From Ruminiclostridium cellobioparum subsp. termitidis CT1112 (GTDB taxonomy: Bacteria > Bacillota > Clostridia > Acetivibrionales > DSM-1351): DNA of 64,000 nucleotides. Of the stretch, positions 1 through 8,200 are shown one piece after another (position 1 is the first letter of the stretch; the number at the start of each line of letters is the position of its first letter). Where the stretch lies: positions 62,001 to 126,000 of the forward strand of contig NZ_AORV01000026.1 in assembly GCF_000350485.1 (NCBI RefSeq). The letters run 5' to 3'. The notes beneath the pieces were generated by a model, which made no database searches, was not told where the DNA came from, and saw nothing but the letters and a program-made list of their open reading frames with translations. The translations under genes were made by a program, and so were the position numbers.

Positions 1-198
1 AGCCAAATAATAAATTAATGTCCCCTTTTTTAAATAGTACTTTTTTTCACCAATAACTATTTTCCCCTTCCCCCCGGTAACCAGCACCAGTTTATGATGC
101 TTCATTGCTTTGGATATCCTCCGGGGATATGTCATATATGCATCTGACCGGCTGCCATTGCAGTACAAAATATTAAAAAATAAATTATTGGTATTCAT
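1..198 (-). CDS. AraC-family transcriptional regulator, 5' part (partial)
   Basis: The first 66 codons of a gene that leaves the window at its left edge. The ATG at 196-198 has GGAGG five bases upstream. The peptide begins MNTNNLFFN and later reads HKLVLVTGGKGKIVIGEKKY, the pattern of the N-terminal cupin (sugar or ligand sensing) domain of AraC regulators. The DNA-binding C-terminus is outside the window, so the assignment rests on the cupin part only. A sigma-A promoter and a structured leader precede it. It lies downstream of the SsuABC-type operon on the same strand, but its own promoter suggests separate transcription. Confidence 0.6.
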   Translation of the reverse strand, partial: MNTNNLFFNILYCNGSRSDAYMTYPRRISKAMKHHKLVLVTGGKGKIVIGEKKYYLKKGTLIYYLA

Positions 199-235
199 AT
201 GTCCTCCGCAGTCGAAGTATCCTGTTACACTCCCC

Positions 236-257
236 CGGGTATTTTTTCAAATACCCG
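236..257 (-). promoter_or_regulatory. Leader hairpin with GAAA tetraloop before the AraC gene
   Basis: Read on the minus strand, CGGGTATTT and AAATACCCG form a perfect 9-bp stem closed by a GAAA loop. It lies just after the predicted transcription start. A second weak stem (AGTGT/ATACT) and the GGAGG ribosome site follow before the ATG. No T-tract follows, so it is not a terminator. It may stabilise the mRNA or be a regulatory leader. Confidence 0.45.
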
Positions 258-268
258 CTTCAATATAA

Positions 269-297
269 AAAATAATACCATATGATACCTTTGTCAA
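269..297 (-). promoter_or_regulatory. Sigma-A promoter for the AraC gene
   Basis: On the minus strand, TTGACA (292-297) is followed by a 17-base spacer and TATTTT (269-274). A perfect 14-bp palindrome, GCATGTATACATGC, lies five bases upstream at 302-315 and could be an operator. Confidence 0.6.
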
Positions 298-332
298 GAC
301 AGCATGTATACATGCCGCCTTTTAAAAGTTTT

Positions 333-1118
333 CTATATGGTATAATCCAACTGGGGCTGTGCGCTGGCGAAATGCAATTTCTCCAGTATATTGCTTCTGA
401 TGGACAGGAACTCCGAGCCTCCGCGGTTGCGCGGATGCGACATTTTTATGTCTAAGATCTCACTGATTTTGCCGGGACGCGGTGTCATGATGACAACACG
501 GTCACTAAGATAAATTGCTTCGTCAATATCATGCGTTACAAGTATCATTGTTGTATCGTTTTCCTTGCGGAGTTCAAGCAGCTTATCCTGGATATCGGCG
601 CGGGTGAAGGAGTCAAGGGCACCCATGGGCTCGTCAAGAAGAAGCGCCTTCGGTTTGTTTATCAAGGAACGGGCAATTGCCACACGCTGGGCCATACCGC
701 CGCTTATCTGGTGCGGAAAGGATTTCTCAAAGCCCTGCAACCCGATTAAAGCTATATAGTGACCAACCTGCGCCTTATTCTGACCATAGACATGCCTTGC
801 TTTCAAGCCTGTGGCAATGTTCTGTTCCACTGTCAGCCAGGGGAACAGCCCTCCCTGTTGAAAAACATAGCCCCTTTGCGGATCAGGAGCGGTGATTTCT
901 TCGCCTTCGAGCAGGAGTGTACCCGTCTCCGGCACATCCAGACCGGCAATAAGACGGAGCAGTGTGGTTTTTCCGCAGCCTGACGAACCTATGACGGATA
1001 CAAATTCCCCCCTGTAAACGGTGAGGTTAATGTCGTTCAACGCTTCCACAGTGTTGTCCTTGTCATCAATATATGTGCGGTTGACATTTTTAATTTCTAT
1101 TATCGCTTCACTGCCCAT
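333..1118 (-). CDS. ABC transporter ATP-binding protein, SsuB/TauB type
   Basis: Energises uptake of a small anion-like solute together with the permease and binding protein upstream. The 261-residue protein has Walker A (GSSGCGKTT, near residue 45), a Q-loop region (QQGGLFPWLTV), the signature SGGMAQR and Walker B LLLDEPMGALD. The order and the phrase MGALDSFTR are typical of the nitrate/sulfonate/taurine importer family. I place the start at the ATG at 1116-1118 rather than the GTG one codon earlier. It overlaps the permease stop, so translation is probably coupled. The substrate cannot be told from sequence; sulfonates, taurine, nitrate, thiamine precursors or guanidine-like compounds are all carried by this family. 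Confidence 0.9.
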   Translation of the reverse strand: MGSEAIIEIKNVNRTYIDDKDNTVEALNDINLTVYRGEFVSVIGSSGCGKTTLLRLIAGLDVPETGTLLLEGEEITAPDPQRGYVFQQGGLFPWLTVEQNIATGLKARHVYGQNKAQVGHYIALIGLQGFEKSFPHQISGGMAQRVAIARSLINKPKALLLDEPMGALDSFTRADIQDKLLELRKENDTTMILVTHDIDEAIYLSDRVVIMTPRPGKISEILDIKMSHPRNRGGSEFLSIRSNILEKLHFASAQPQLDYTI

Positions 1119-2172
1119 CACTTTTCACCAGACCTTTCTGCCACCTTAGAACGCGTCTTTGAATCAAGCCCATGCCCTTCATAATCAGGCTGAACAGCAC
1201 GGCCATTACTATAATGGCAGCAAAAACCTTGTAATAAGCGCTCCACACCTTTGACGCGTTGATGTAGTAGCCCAGCCCGCCCGGCTGCCCCATCATTTCG
1301 GCCATAACCAGCGTTGTAAAGGCAAAGCCGTTTGCATTTGATATACCGGTAAAAATCTGCGGCATAGCGTGAGGTATGGCCACATGAAAAACAAGAAACG
1401 GCGTCTTCGCCCCAAGCGTCCGAGCAACCTCAAACTGGGGTCTTTGAGTGCTTTGTATGCCCTGTGCCGTAAGTGATGCAATTGAGAACCATGCGCAGAT
1501 CACAATCAGAAATGCCGCCGCCGAAAAGGGTGTGGGAAACAATGTCAGTGCAAACGGCATCCATGCCACCGCCGGAATAACACCTGTTATTTTTAATACG
1601 GGATACACCCAATAATACACTTTCGGAAACCAGCCGATAAGGATACCGGTTCCCACCCCAAACACCACGCCGAGTGTGAAGCCGACAGAAAACAAACGGA
1701 GAGAATACAGCGTATTTTGCCAGATATAATCCCCCTCGATCAGAAACGCCTCGATGATTCGCGCCGGGCCGGGAAAGAAGGGCTGCGGCAGCAATAATAA
1801 TTTTGTGCCCAGAATATCCCAGAGTGCCAGTGCAATACCCACTGCAAACCGGAACGGCGCACGCTTTGAAAACTTTACCCGCCTGTCGGCACGGAAAAAA
1901 GAACAGCCGGCAATACCAAGATATAAAAGAATAAGCACCGCAAGTACGATCCGGTACGCTTCATTGATATTGATAACCAGTGAGCCATAGGCATACGCGG
2001 TTATTTTTACGTCGGCAAGCTGTCTGAATAATAAATTGGCAAGTACCGCCAATATAAATCCCGAGACTGTAAATACAGTCAGCAGGATAAATCTCAAATC
2101 CGATATATGTTTTTTGCCGTTCCGCCCTTGCTTTAACAAGGGCGGAACGGTTGATTCTTTAATTATACTCAA
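1108..2172 (-). CDS. ABC transporter permease, SsuC/TauC type
   Basis: Membrane subunit of the same importer, 354 residues. The C-terminal two thirds is a binding-protein-dependent permease domain with the EAA-like loop (EVARTLGAKTPFLVFHVAIP) that docks on the ATPase. The N-terminal third adds about 100 residues with two or three extra hydrophobic segments, longer than the usual 250-280 residues. The start is a TTG at 2170-2172 with GGAGG eight bases upstream. A perfect 14-bp inverted repeat lies inside the first 20 codons (2117-2150). It sits 12 bases after the binding-protein gene and overlaps the ATPase gene. Confidence 0.88.
   Translation of the reverse strand: MSIIKESTVPPLLKQGRNGKKHISDLRFILLTVFTVSGFILAVLANLLFRQLADVKITAYAYGSLVININEAYRIVLAVLILLYLGIAGCSFFRADRRVKFSKRAPFRFAVGIALALWDILGTKLLLLPQPFFPGPARIIEAFLIEGDYIWQNTLYSLRLFSVGFTLGVVFGVGTGILIGWFPKVYYWVYPVLKITGVIPAVAWMPFALTLFPTPFSAAAFLIVICAWFSIASLTAQGIQSTQRPQFEVARTLGAKTPFLVFHVAIPHAMPQIFTGISNANGFAFTTLVMAEMMGQPGGLGYYINASKVWSAYYKVFAAIIVMAVLFSLIMKGMGLIQRRVLRWQKGLVKSDGQ
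2117..2150 (-). repeat. Perfect 14-bp inverted repeat inside the permease start region
   Basis: CCGTTCCGCCCTTG (2117-2130) and its exact complement (2137-2150) flank a six-base loop. As RNA it gives a very stable hairpin about 20-55 bases after the start codon. It is GC-rich compared with its surroundings. Confidence 0.7.
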
Positions 2173-2184
2173 GGCAGGCGCCTC

Positions 2185-3261
2185 CTATTTCCCCAGTGTC
2201 AGGTCCACTTTTTGATATGCTTTTTTTACGAATTCATCGGGATTGGTTTTCAGGTATCCGATATTGTAGAGCTCAGTCGCAAAATAGAGTACATCTTTTC
2301 CTACGTCCTGCTTATTGACCTCATGGTCATGCTTTGAAGGATACTGATAATGCTTCACAAGCTCCACGGCAAGTTCTTTGTCCTCAATAGCGGAGTATTT
2401 CCTGTCAATGACAATCTGAACAGCTTCTTCCGGATTTTCAGCAATCCAGTTCTGTGCCTTGTTGTAGGCTCTTAGCAATGCGGCTATTTTTCCGGGCTCT
2501 TCGGAAAGGACTTTTTCAGAAGCGTAAAGGAAGCAGCAGTATTTACCTGCGAAGGTGGGGTCGGTGGAAAGATCAAAGATGACCTTGTAATTCCCGGTCT
2601 TCTCCTGAACCGAACCGAACGGATCCCATAGAGCCGCTACATCGATATCGCCCTTTTTGAGGGCTTCCACTTCAAGGTTACCGTCGTCAAACGGAAGAAA
2701 GGTCACTTCACCGTCCTCGGGCTTTGCTGATATCCCGTTCTTCTCAAGCCAGACCGATGCAACCTGGTGCGGCGTGCCGCCCACTTCATCAATGCCGATT
2801 TTCAGACCCTTCAGATCTTTAACGCCGCTGATGGGCGAATCCTTCTTCACAAGAAACTTGATACAACCATTGTGCAGGCCATCCACAACTTTCACCTTAA
2901 CGTCATTTTCAATTGAAGGGAAGAACTGGAAATCACCGTTTACAATGGGGATTGTGCCGTTGTTCAGACCGATTTTGCGGGTCTCTGCACTGGCCGAGAT
3001 AAGGGTTACATCAAAACCTTCCTCGGCAAAAAAGCCTTTATCATATGCAATATAAATGGGAACTCCGCAGAGTGCGCCGTCCTTGCCGGGTATGTCGATC
3101 TTTCCGTATTTGAATTCGACCCTGGCAGCTGTTGACGTATTTGCGGGAGTGGCACTGTTATTGCTCTCTTCAACCGGTTTGCCCGCACAGGCGGTCAGCA
3201 ATATGCCGAGAGTTATGGCCAGCGCCGTAAGGCCTGCAATTTTTCCTGATCTTTTTTTCAT
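2185..3261 (-). CDS. ABC transporter substrate-binding lipoprotein, SsuA/TauA/NMT1-like
   Basis: Extracytoplasmic solute receptor of the importer. From the ATG at 3259-3261 the protein is 358 residues. It has a lipoprotein signal peptide ending in the lipobox LLTAC, a Ser/Thr/Asn-rich linker, then the two-lobed NMT1/SsuA fold (IYIAYDKGFFAEEGFDVTL, later ALKKGDIDVAALWDPFG). An upstream in-frame Met would add 32 residues before the signal peptide. I reject it because AGGGGGC lies just before the chosen ATG and the signal peptide starts there with MKKR. It is first in the three-gene operon, behind a strong promoter and a terminator-like leader hairpin. Confidence 0.88.
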   Translation of the reverse strand: MKKRSGKIAGLTALAITLGILLTACAGKPVEESNNSATPANTSTAARVEFKYGKIDIPGKDGALCGVPIYIAYDKGFFAEEGFDVTLISASAETRKIGLNNGTIPIVNGDFQFFPSIENDVKVKVVDGLHNGCIKFLVKKDSPISGVKDLKGLKIGIDEVGGTPHQVASVWLEKNGISAKPEDGEVTFLPFDDGNLEVEALKKGDIDVAALWDPFGSVQEKTGNYKVIFDLSTDPTFAGKYCCFLYASEKVLSEEPGKIAALLRAYNKAQNWIAENPEEAVQIVIDRKYSAIEDKELAVELVKHYQYPSKHDHEVNKQDVGKDVLYFATELYNIGYLKTNPDEFVKKAYQKVDLTLGK

Positions 3262-3336
3262 GATTTGTTTGCCCCCTAATATTTTTATTATGTACCGCTT
3301 TTCAGCGGATAAATTTTTCAAAATTGCAAAAATAAA

Positions 3337-3383
3337 AACCGGAGGTTTAAAAAACATAAATTATGTTTTTTAAACCTCCGGTT
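3337..3383 (-). terminator. Leader terminator / attenuator upstream of the binding-protein gene
   Basis: A perfect inverted repeat with 23-base arms (3337-3359 and 3361-3383) around a single central base. On the minus strand it ends in TTTTTATTTTT, the form of an intrinsic terminator. It lies between the promoter at 3513-3541 and the binding-protein start at 3261, so most transcripts from that promoter should meet it. It could also end read-through from the MerR remnant. Confidence 0.75.
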
Positions 3384-3512
3384 AATCCAGTCAGTTATAT
3401 CTATTAAGTTATTATCTTTATTACCCGTTTAATGCTTTTTATAGAATTAAACAATGTACCTTCTGTCAAGTATATATTAGTATACATATCTGATTACTAT
3501 TCTTTAAAGAGT

Positions 3513-3541
3513 ATTATATACCCTTTAAACATTGGTGTCAA
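3513..3541 (-). promoter_or_regulatory. Consensus sigma-A promoter of the SsuA-type operon
   Basis: Minus strand TTGACA (3536-3541), 17-base spacer, TATAAT (3513-3518): a perfect consensus. The expected leader to the start codon at 3261 is about 245 bases and contains the terminator. I searched this AT-rich leader by eye for TPP, SAM, guanidine (ykkC) and T-box signatures and saw none. Confidence 0.75.
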
Positions 3542-3592
3542 CATATAAAACATATGCAGACTAATTTCTGTTCCTGAAAGCAAAAAAAAATG

Positions 3593-4030
3593 TCATTCCG
3601 TCCGCAATTTAATGGGCACAAATATGTCCAGTTGCTTATATCCAAGTCCACGGTTCATCTTCTCGCCTACGATCATATGGCACATCGTCCTGTGTCCTTC
3701 ACGCTCGTCAAGCTCAAATCCACTATTGTCAATCCACTGTTTAATCCCCATGGATACTGCGTTTGCGTATAGCCTGCCTTCAAATTCAATTATTTCATAC
3801 CCGTTCGTATCCTTTTCCGTTACCCAGTCTTCAACTGCATATAACCACATTCCTCTGCCATCTTCTTCAAAAAACATAAAGTCAAGCGGTGAAAATGATA
3901 TGCCTTTTCGCATTTTGTCATATTCACAAAACCATATATCAAAACTTCCCAGAACTTCATAATACCTGAGGGTTCGGGCAGTCACATCATACCGGCTTGA
4001 TACCTCCTTGATTTTCAATAAATCTGCCAT
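3593..4030 (-). pseudogene. MerR-family regulator with GyrI-like domain, internally deleted
   Basis: A 145-codon open frame starting MADLLKIKEVSSRYDVTARTL, the opening of a MerR helix-turn-helix. After YYEVLG it jumps straight to FDIWFCEYDK, which belongs far downstream in the GyrI-like effector domain. The usual coiled linker and the first half of the effector domain are missing. A second small gap is likely near NAVSMGIKQWI. Full-length relatives are near 270-300 residues. The start (ATG at 4028-4030) is favoured by AAAGGA ten bases upstream. It probably no longer works as a regulator, though the frame is open. It lies next to the divergent siderophore operon. Confidence 0.65.
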
Positions 4031-4134
4031 AGTGTGTTTTCGTCCTTTCATCTCTATTAAATATATAATAATTGCTTCCCCAACGGAAGAGTCAAGAGGA
4101 AAAATAAGCCATTATTAAATTTTATAGAAATCAC

Positions 4135-4165
4135 TTGACATTAATTGATAATGATTGTAATATTC
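4135..4165 (+). promoter_or_regulatory. Promoter with Fur box for the siderophore operon
   Basis: TTGACA (4135-4140), 17-base spacer, TAATAT (4158-4163). A Fur-like 19-mer at 4147-4165 begins GATAATGATT and matches the classical box at about 15 of 19 positions. It covers the spacer and -10, so iron-loaded Fur would block polymerase. Downstream at 4175-4190, GTTAGC-ATAC-GCTAAC is a further inverted repeat of unknown use. Confidence 0.7.
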
Positions 4166-4239
4166 ACTTAGCTAGTTAGCATACGCTAACCAGTACATAA
4201 TAATTTACCTTATATAACCAACATAAGAAAGGAAGCATT

Positions 4240-5307
4240 ATGAAATTTAAAAAACTTCAATTAATTTTTACAACTGTAATAGTATTCTCACTTGTCTTAT
4301 CAGGCTGCACAAAATCAACATCCTCCGATGTTACTGATACCTCCGCTTCTCAAACATCTGCGGCAGGAGAAAGCACTGCCGCCGTTTCTGAAGCTGCATA
4401 TCCGATTACAATCAAACATGCTTTTGGAGAAACTGTTATAAAAAGCAAACCCGAACGCGTTGCTACCATCGCCTGGGGTAACCAGGACCTGCCCCTGGCT
4501 TTAGGCGTCATCCCTGTGGGTGTTTCCAAAGCCAACTATGGTGTTACGGATAATAGCGGACTTCTACCCTGGACCCTGGCAAAATTCAAGGAATTGGGTG
4601 TAGATAATCCTGTTATTTTTGACGATGTTGCCGGTTTGAATTATGAAGCCATCAGCGATGTCCGGCCCGATGTCATTCTGGCAGCATATTCGGGTATTAC
4701 ACAGGAAGAATATAATTTATTAAGTGAAATCGCACCTGTTGTGGCTTATCCGACACAGCCCTATCAAACCTTCTGGCGTGATCAGATAGTGATGGACGCA
4801 ACCGGTATGGGTATGAAAGCCGAAGGTGAGGCACTGGTCAGCGAACTGGAAGCTTTCATTAAAGAAAAGACCGGCAATTATCCGCAAATCTCGGGAAAAT
4901 CAGCTGCTTTCTTCTATTTCACCCCGACAGATTTAAGTAAGTTTTATGTGTACCTGCCCAGCGATCCGCGTGCTGCATATCTGACAGACCTGGGCATGAA
5001 ATTACCTGAAAGTGTTGCTAAACTGGCAGCTGAGAGCAATAGTTTTGCTCTGGAGGTAAGTGCGGAAAATGTAGATATTCTTCAGGACATTGACATTATA
5101 ATCACCTATGGCAACGACAAATTACTTGGTGCACTGCAGGCGGATGCTCTCGTCGGAACCATTCCGGCAGTCAAGAGGGGTTCTGTAGCGGTAATTGAAG
5201 ACGGTACGCCTCTTGCGGCCTCCGGAACACCAAGTGCACTTTCCATCCCGGCAGCCACCGATGATTATCTTCGCGTTATTGGAGAGGCAGCTGATAAAGT
5301 AAAATGA
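4240..5307 (+). CDS. Iron-siderophore ABC transporter substrate-binding lipoprotein
   Basis: Captures ferric siderophore outside the membrane. 355 residues with a lipoprotein signal peptide (lipobox LVLSGC, Cys near residue 23), a Ser/Thr-rich linker, then the FecB/FepB periplasmic-binding fold. Family markers are KSKPERVATIAWGNQDLPLALG near residue 80 and DVILAAYSGI near 150. The start has AAGGAAGC upstream. It is first in a four-gene plus-strand operon with four-base stop/start overlaps and a Fur box in its promoter. The exact siderophore (catecholate, hydroxamate or citrate type) cannot be read from the sequence. Confidence 0.9.
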   Translation: MKFKKLQLIFTTVIVFSLVLSGCTKSTSSDVTDTSASQTSAAGESTAAVSEAAYPITIKHAFGETVIKSKPERVATIAWGNQDLPLALGVIPVGVSKANYGVTDNSGLLPWTLAKFKELGVDNPVIFDDVAGLNYEAISDVRPDVILAAYSGITQEEYNLLSEIAPVVAYPTQPYQTFWRDQIVMDATGMGMKAEGEALVSELEAFIKEKTGNYPQISGKSAAFFYFTPTDLSKFYVYLPSDPRAAYLTDLGMKLPESVAKLAAESNSFALEVSAENVDILQDIDIIITYGNDKLLGALQADALVGTIPAVKRGSVAVIEDGTPLAASGTPSALSIPAATDDYLRVIGEAADKVK

Positions 5308-6302
5308 AATCCTCTAAAATAATTGCCTTGCTGGTTTGCAGTATGTTTATCCTCTTGGTGTGTATTTTGGCTTCCCTGGCCTTTGGGGCACGCTTTGTCA
5401 ATTTTCCCGACGTGATAGACATTCTAATTCATTCTAAAAAAACAAGTTTAATAGATATTGTAGTTCATGAACGGATCCCGAGAACTGTTTTTGGTATTAT
5501 AGCCGGAGCAGCGCTCGGAGTATCCGGCGCCCTTATGCAGGCAATCACACGCAATCCAATTGCAGACCCCAGCATTCTGGGCGTCAATACCGGCGCTTCC
5601 TTGTTTGTGGTCAGCGGGATGGCCTTCTTGCATATCGGTTCATTCAGCCAGTACATATGGCTTGCTTTAATGGGAGCAGCGGTTACGTCCCTGTTTGTCT
5701 ATGGAATCGGATCTCTGGGTTATGGCGGCGCAACCCCAATCAAGCTTGCTTTAGCCGGTGCGGCAACCAGTGCTGCCCTATCCTCTGTGGTCAGTGCGGT
5801 AATCCTTCCCCGTACCGAAGTGATGAACGCCTTTCGCTTCTGGCAGGTGGGAAGCATCAGCGGCGCCACCTGGGAAGGCATATATACGATACTTCCTTTT
5901 CTTATCGTCGGAATGCTCATGGGCCTGCTGGTCAGTCCTGCCCTGGATGCCCTTGCCCTGGGGGACGATGTTGCAACAGGTCTTGGTGTCCGTACCGGAA
6001 CCATCCGGCTTATCGGGGCACTGTCCGGTGTCCTGTTATGCGGTGCAACAACCGCTCTGGCCGGACCTATCGGCTTTGTCGGCTTAATGGTCCCACATAC
6101 CATGCGGCTGATCTGCGGCCCAAATCTCCGGCTTGTTATTCCCATGTCGGCAGTGGGCGGAGCTATCCTTCTGACCATATCCGATGTTCTGGGAAGACTC
6201 ATAGGCAGCCCTGGCGAACTTGAGTCAGGAATTGTTACTTCGTTCCTGGGTGCTCCAATACTTATTATCATTGCCATGAGAGCGAAGGTGCGTACATTAT
6301 GA
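5304..6302 (+). CDS. Iron-siderophore ABC transporter permease (FecCD family)
   Basis: One half of the membrane channel of the siderophore importer, 332 residues with about nine or ten hydrophobic segments. It has the FecCD hallmarks RIPRTVFGIIAGAALGVSGA near residue 52 and the loop AGPIGFVGLMVPHTMRL near 255. It overlaps the binding-protein stop by four bases (ATGA) and the next gene in the same way, which points to coupled translation and a heterodimer with the following permease. Confidence 0.92.
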   Translation: MKSSKIIALLVCSMFILLVCILASLAFGARFVNFPDVIDILIHSKKTSLIDIVVHERIPRTVFGIIAGAALGVSGALMQAITRNPIADPSILGVNTGASLFVVSGMAFLHIGSFSQYIWLALMGAAVTSLFVYGIGSLGYGGATPIKLALAGAATSAALSSVVSAVILPRTEVMNAFRFWQVGSISGATWEGIYTILPFLIVGMLMGLLVSPALDALALGDDVATGLGVRTGTIRLIGALSGVLLCGATTALAGPIGFVGLMVPHTMRLICGPNLRLVIPMSAVGGAILLTISDVLGRLIGSPGELESGIVTSFLGAPILIIIAMRAKVRTL

Positions 6303-7333
6303 CAGTAAACAATTCAGATATAATCAAATACGGATACCGCCGCAGACAGCTCCGCTGGACCCTTGTGACCATTCTTCTGGGTATGCTGGCTTTTGCACTT
6401 TGTGTTGCAGCCCTTTTACTCGGAAATACCATATATCCCCTTGATACCGCATTAAGAGTCCTCCTTGGTGAACAGATACAGGGGGCTACTTTTGCAATCG
6501 GCACTTTAAGATTGCCCCGGATGCTTTCAGGTCTTTTTGTTGGAATGGCCTTCGGGATAGCCGGCAGTACTTTTCAGACAATGCTGCGGAACCCTCTGGC
6601 CAGTCCGGATATCATAGGCATATCATCCGGTTCCAGTGCTGCGGCTGTTTTTTGCATACTTGTTCTCAAAGTAAGCGGCACCCTTGTTTCAATTGCCGCC
6701 GTCATCGCAGGGATCATGGTGGCAGCGTTGATTTATGTGCTCTCCAGGGGAGGCAGTTTCTCAGGTGGTAAGCTTATTCTCATCGGCATCGGTGTACAGG
6801 CCATGCTGAACGCAATTATCTCTTACCTGCTGCTGAGGGCTTCCCAGTATGATGTTCCGGGTGCGCTCATATGGCTTAGCGGCAGTCTGAACGGCATCCG
6901 GATGACCAGGATACCCGTGCTGTTCCTGGTTATTGCCATCTTTGGCATGGTCATTCTATTTCTTGGAAGACATCTCAAAATCCTGGAGTTAGGCGAGCAG
7001 TCCGCTGTCACCCTTGGAGTCAGAACTGATTTAACGCGGCTTTTACTGATTTTGAGTGCAGTGCTGCTGATTGCCTTTGCTACTTCAGTAACAGGACCTG
7101 TTTCCTTTGTAGCTTTTCTTGCCGGTCCCATAGCAGCCAGGCTTGTCGGCATAGGTGCACCAAATGAATTGCCTTCAGGCCTGGTAGGCTCCATACTGGT
7201 ACTGGGAGCTGATTTGATCGGACAGTTTGCTTTCGATACCCGATTCCCTGTCGGCATCATCACCGGTATTCTGGGAGCGCCATATTTACTCTATCTACTT
7301 ATCCGCATGAATAGAACAGGAGGGTCGGCATGA
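6299..7333 (+). CDS. Iron-siderophore ABC transporter permease (FecCD family)
   Basis: Second membrane half of the importer, 344 residues, paralogous to the preceding gene. It carries RLPRMLSGLFVGMAFGIAGS near residue 67 and TGPVSFVAFLAGPIAARL near 267, the equivalents of the sites in its partner. The N-terminus has a short basic cytoplasmic stretch before the first membrane helix. Stop and start overlaps of four bases join it to both neighbours. Confidence 0.92.
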   Translation: MTVNNSDIIKYGYRRRQLRWTLVTILLGMLAFALCVAALLLGNTIYPLDTALRVLLGEQIQGATFAIGTLRLPRMLSGLFVGMAFGIAGSTFQTMLRNPLASPDIIGISSGSSAAAVFCILVLKVSGTLVSIAAVIAGIMVAALIYVLSRGGSFSGGKLILIGIGVQAMLNAIISYLLLRASQYDVPGALIWLSGSLNGIRMTRIPVLFLVIAIFGMVILFLGRHLKILELGEQSAVTLGVRTDLTRLLLILSAVLLIAFATSVTGPVSFVAFLAGPIAARLVGIGAPNELPSGLVGSILVLGADLIGQFAFDTRFPVGIITGILGAPYLLYLLIRMNRTGGSA

Positions 7334-8133
7334 AGACTGCGCATTTATTAAAAACCAATAATATTGTTGCCGGATATGATAAAAAAATCATTATTGACGG
7401 TATCAATATGACAATTCCAATCAATAAAATCAGTGTGATCATCGGTGCTAATGCTTGCGGCAAGTCCACCCTGCTTAAGACACTTTCCCGGTTAATCCAA
7501 CCTGTCTCCGGGGAAATTGTCCTCGGTGAAAAGAAGCTTACCGACATACCTCCAAAGCAATTGGCAAGAGTTCTCGGGCTCCTTCCCCAATCACCGGTTG
7601 CTCCGGAAGGCATTACCGTTGCGGATTTAGTCGGGCGCGGCAGATTTCCCTATCAATCCTTTTTTAAAGGACTGGGCAAAAAGGATTATGAAGCAGTTGA
7701 AGAGGCATTGGAAATCATGGGTATCACAAACCTGGCAAACCATAGTGTCGATCAACTCTCGGGCGGGCAGCGCCAGCGTGTATGGATTGCCATGGCCCTT
7801 GCCCAGCAGACCGATATACTGCTCCTGGATGAACCCACGACTTTCCTGGATATAAGCTATCAGGTTGAAATACTTGATTTACTGACCGATCTGAACAGAA
7901 ACAGGGGTACCACCATCGTCATGGTCCTGCATGACATCAACCTGTCGGCAAGATATGCGGACTATTTGTTCGCCCTCCGCAAAGGAAAACTCATAGCCGA
8001 GGGTACGCCTTCCGATATCATTACCGAGGAATTGATCAAGCAGGTCTTTGATCTCGACTGCCAGGTTATCCGTGATCCTGTATCCGACTCCCCTTTTATC
8101 GTGCCGAAGGGAAGGCATCACGTGAGCTGCTGA
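7330..8133 (+). CDS. Iron-siderophore ABC transporter ATP-binding protein (FecE/FepC type)
   Basis: Cytoplasmic ATPase that powers siderophore uptake, 267 residues. Walker A is GANACGKST near residue 40, the signature is LSGGQRQRVWIAMALAQ near 143, and Walker B with the D-loop is LLLDEPTTFLDISYQ. The H-loop reads VLHDINLSARYAD. The phrase TFLDISYQVEILDLL is typical of the FepC group. It is the last gene of the operon; a strong hairpin terminator follows 17 bases after the stop codon. Confidence 0.93.
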   Translation: MKTAHLLKTNNIVAGYDKKIIIDGINMTIPINKISVIIGANACGKSTLLKTLSRLIQPVSGEIVLGEKKLTDIPPKQLARVLGLLPQSPVAPEGITVADLVGRGRFPYQSFFKGLGKKDYEAVEEALEIMGITNLANHSVDQLSGGQRQRVWIAMALAQQTDILLLDEPTTFLDISYQVEILDLLTDLNRNRGTTIVMVLHDINLSARYADYLFALRKGKLIAEGTPSDIITEELIKQVFDLDCQVIRDPVSDSPFIVPKGRHHVSC

Positions 8134-8149
8134 ATGAACAGTATCTATA

Positions 8150-8200
8150 AATTTTTAGGAGCCTATCCCAATTAAACTTTGGTATAGGCTCCTAAAAATT
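8150..8200. terminator. Bidirectional intrinsic terminator
   Basis: Arms of 17 bases (8150-8166 and 8184-8200) containing TTTTTAGGAGCCTAT and its complement. Flanking T/A runs on both strands allow use after the siderophore operon. On the minus strand it could end transcripts from the 820-residue protein gene. Confidence 0.8.

Noticed and set aside
3384-3512. Guanidine (ykkC) or TPP riboswitch ahead of the SsuA-type operon
   Set aside because: These classes are common before such transporters, but none of their conserved sequences is present in this AT-rich leader.
5657-6277. Long overlapping frames (188 and 185 codons) inside the siderophore permease gene
   Set aside because: These are shadow frames of a GC-rich coding region; the permease frame has all the family motifs.
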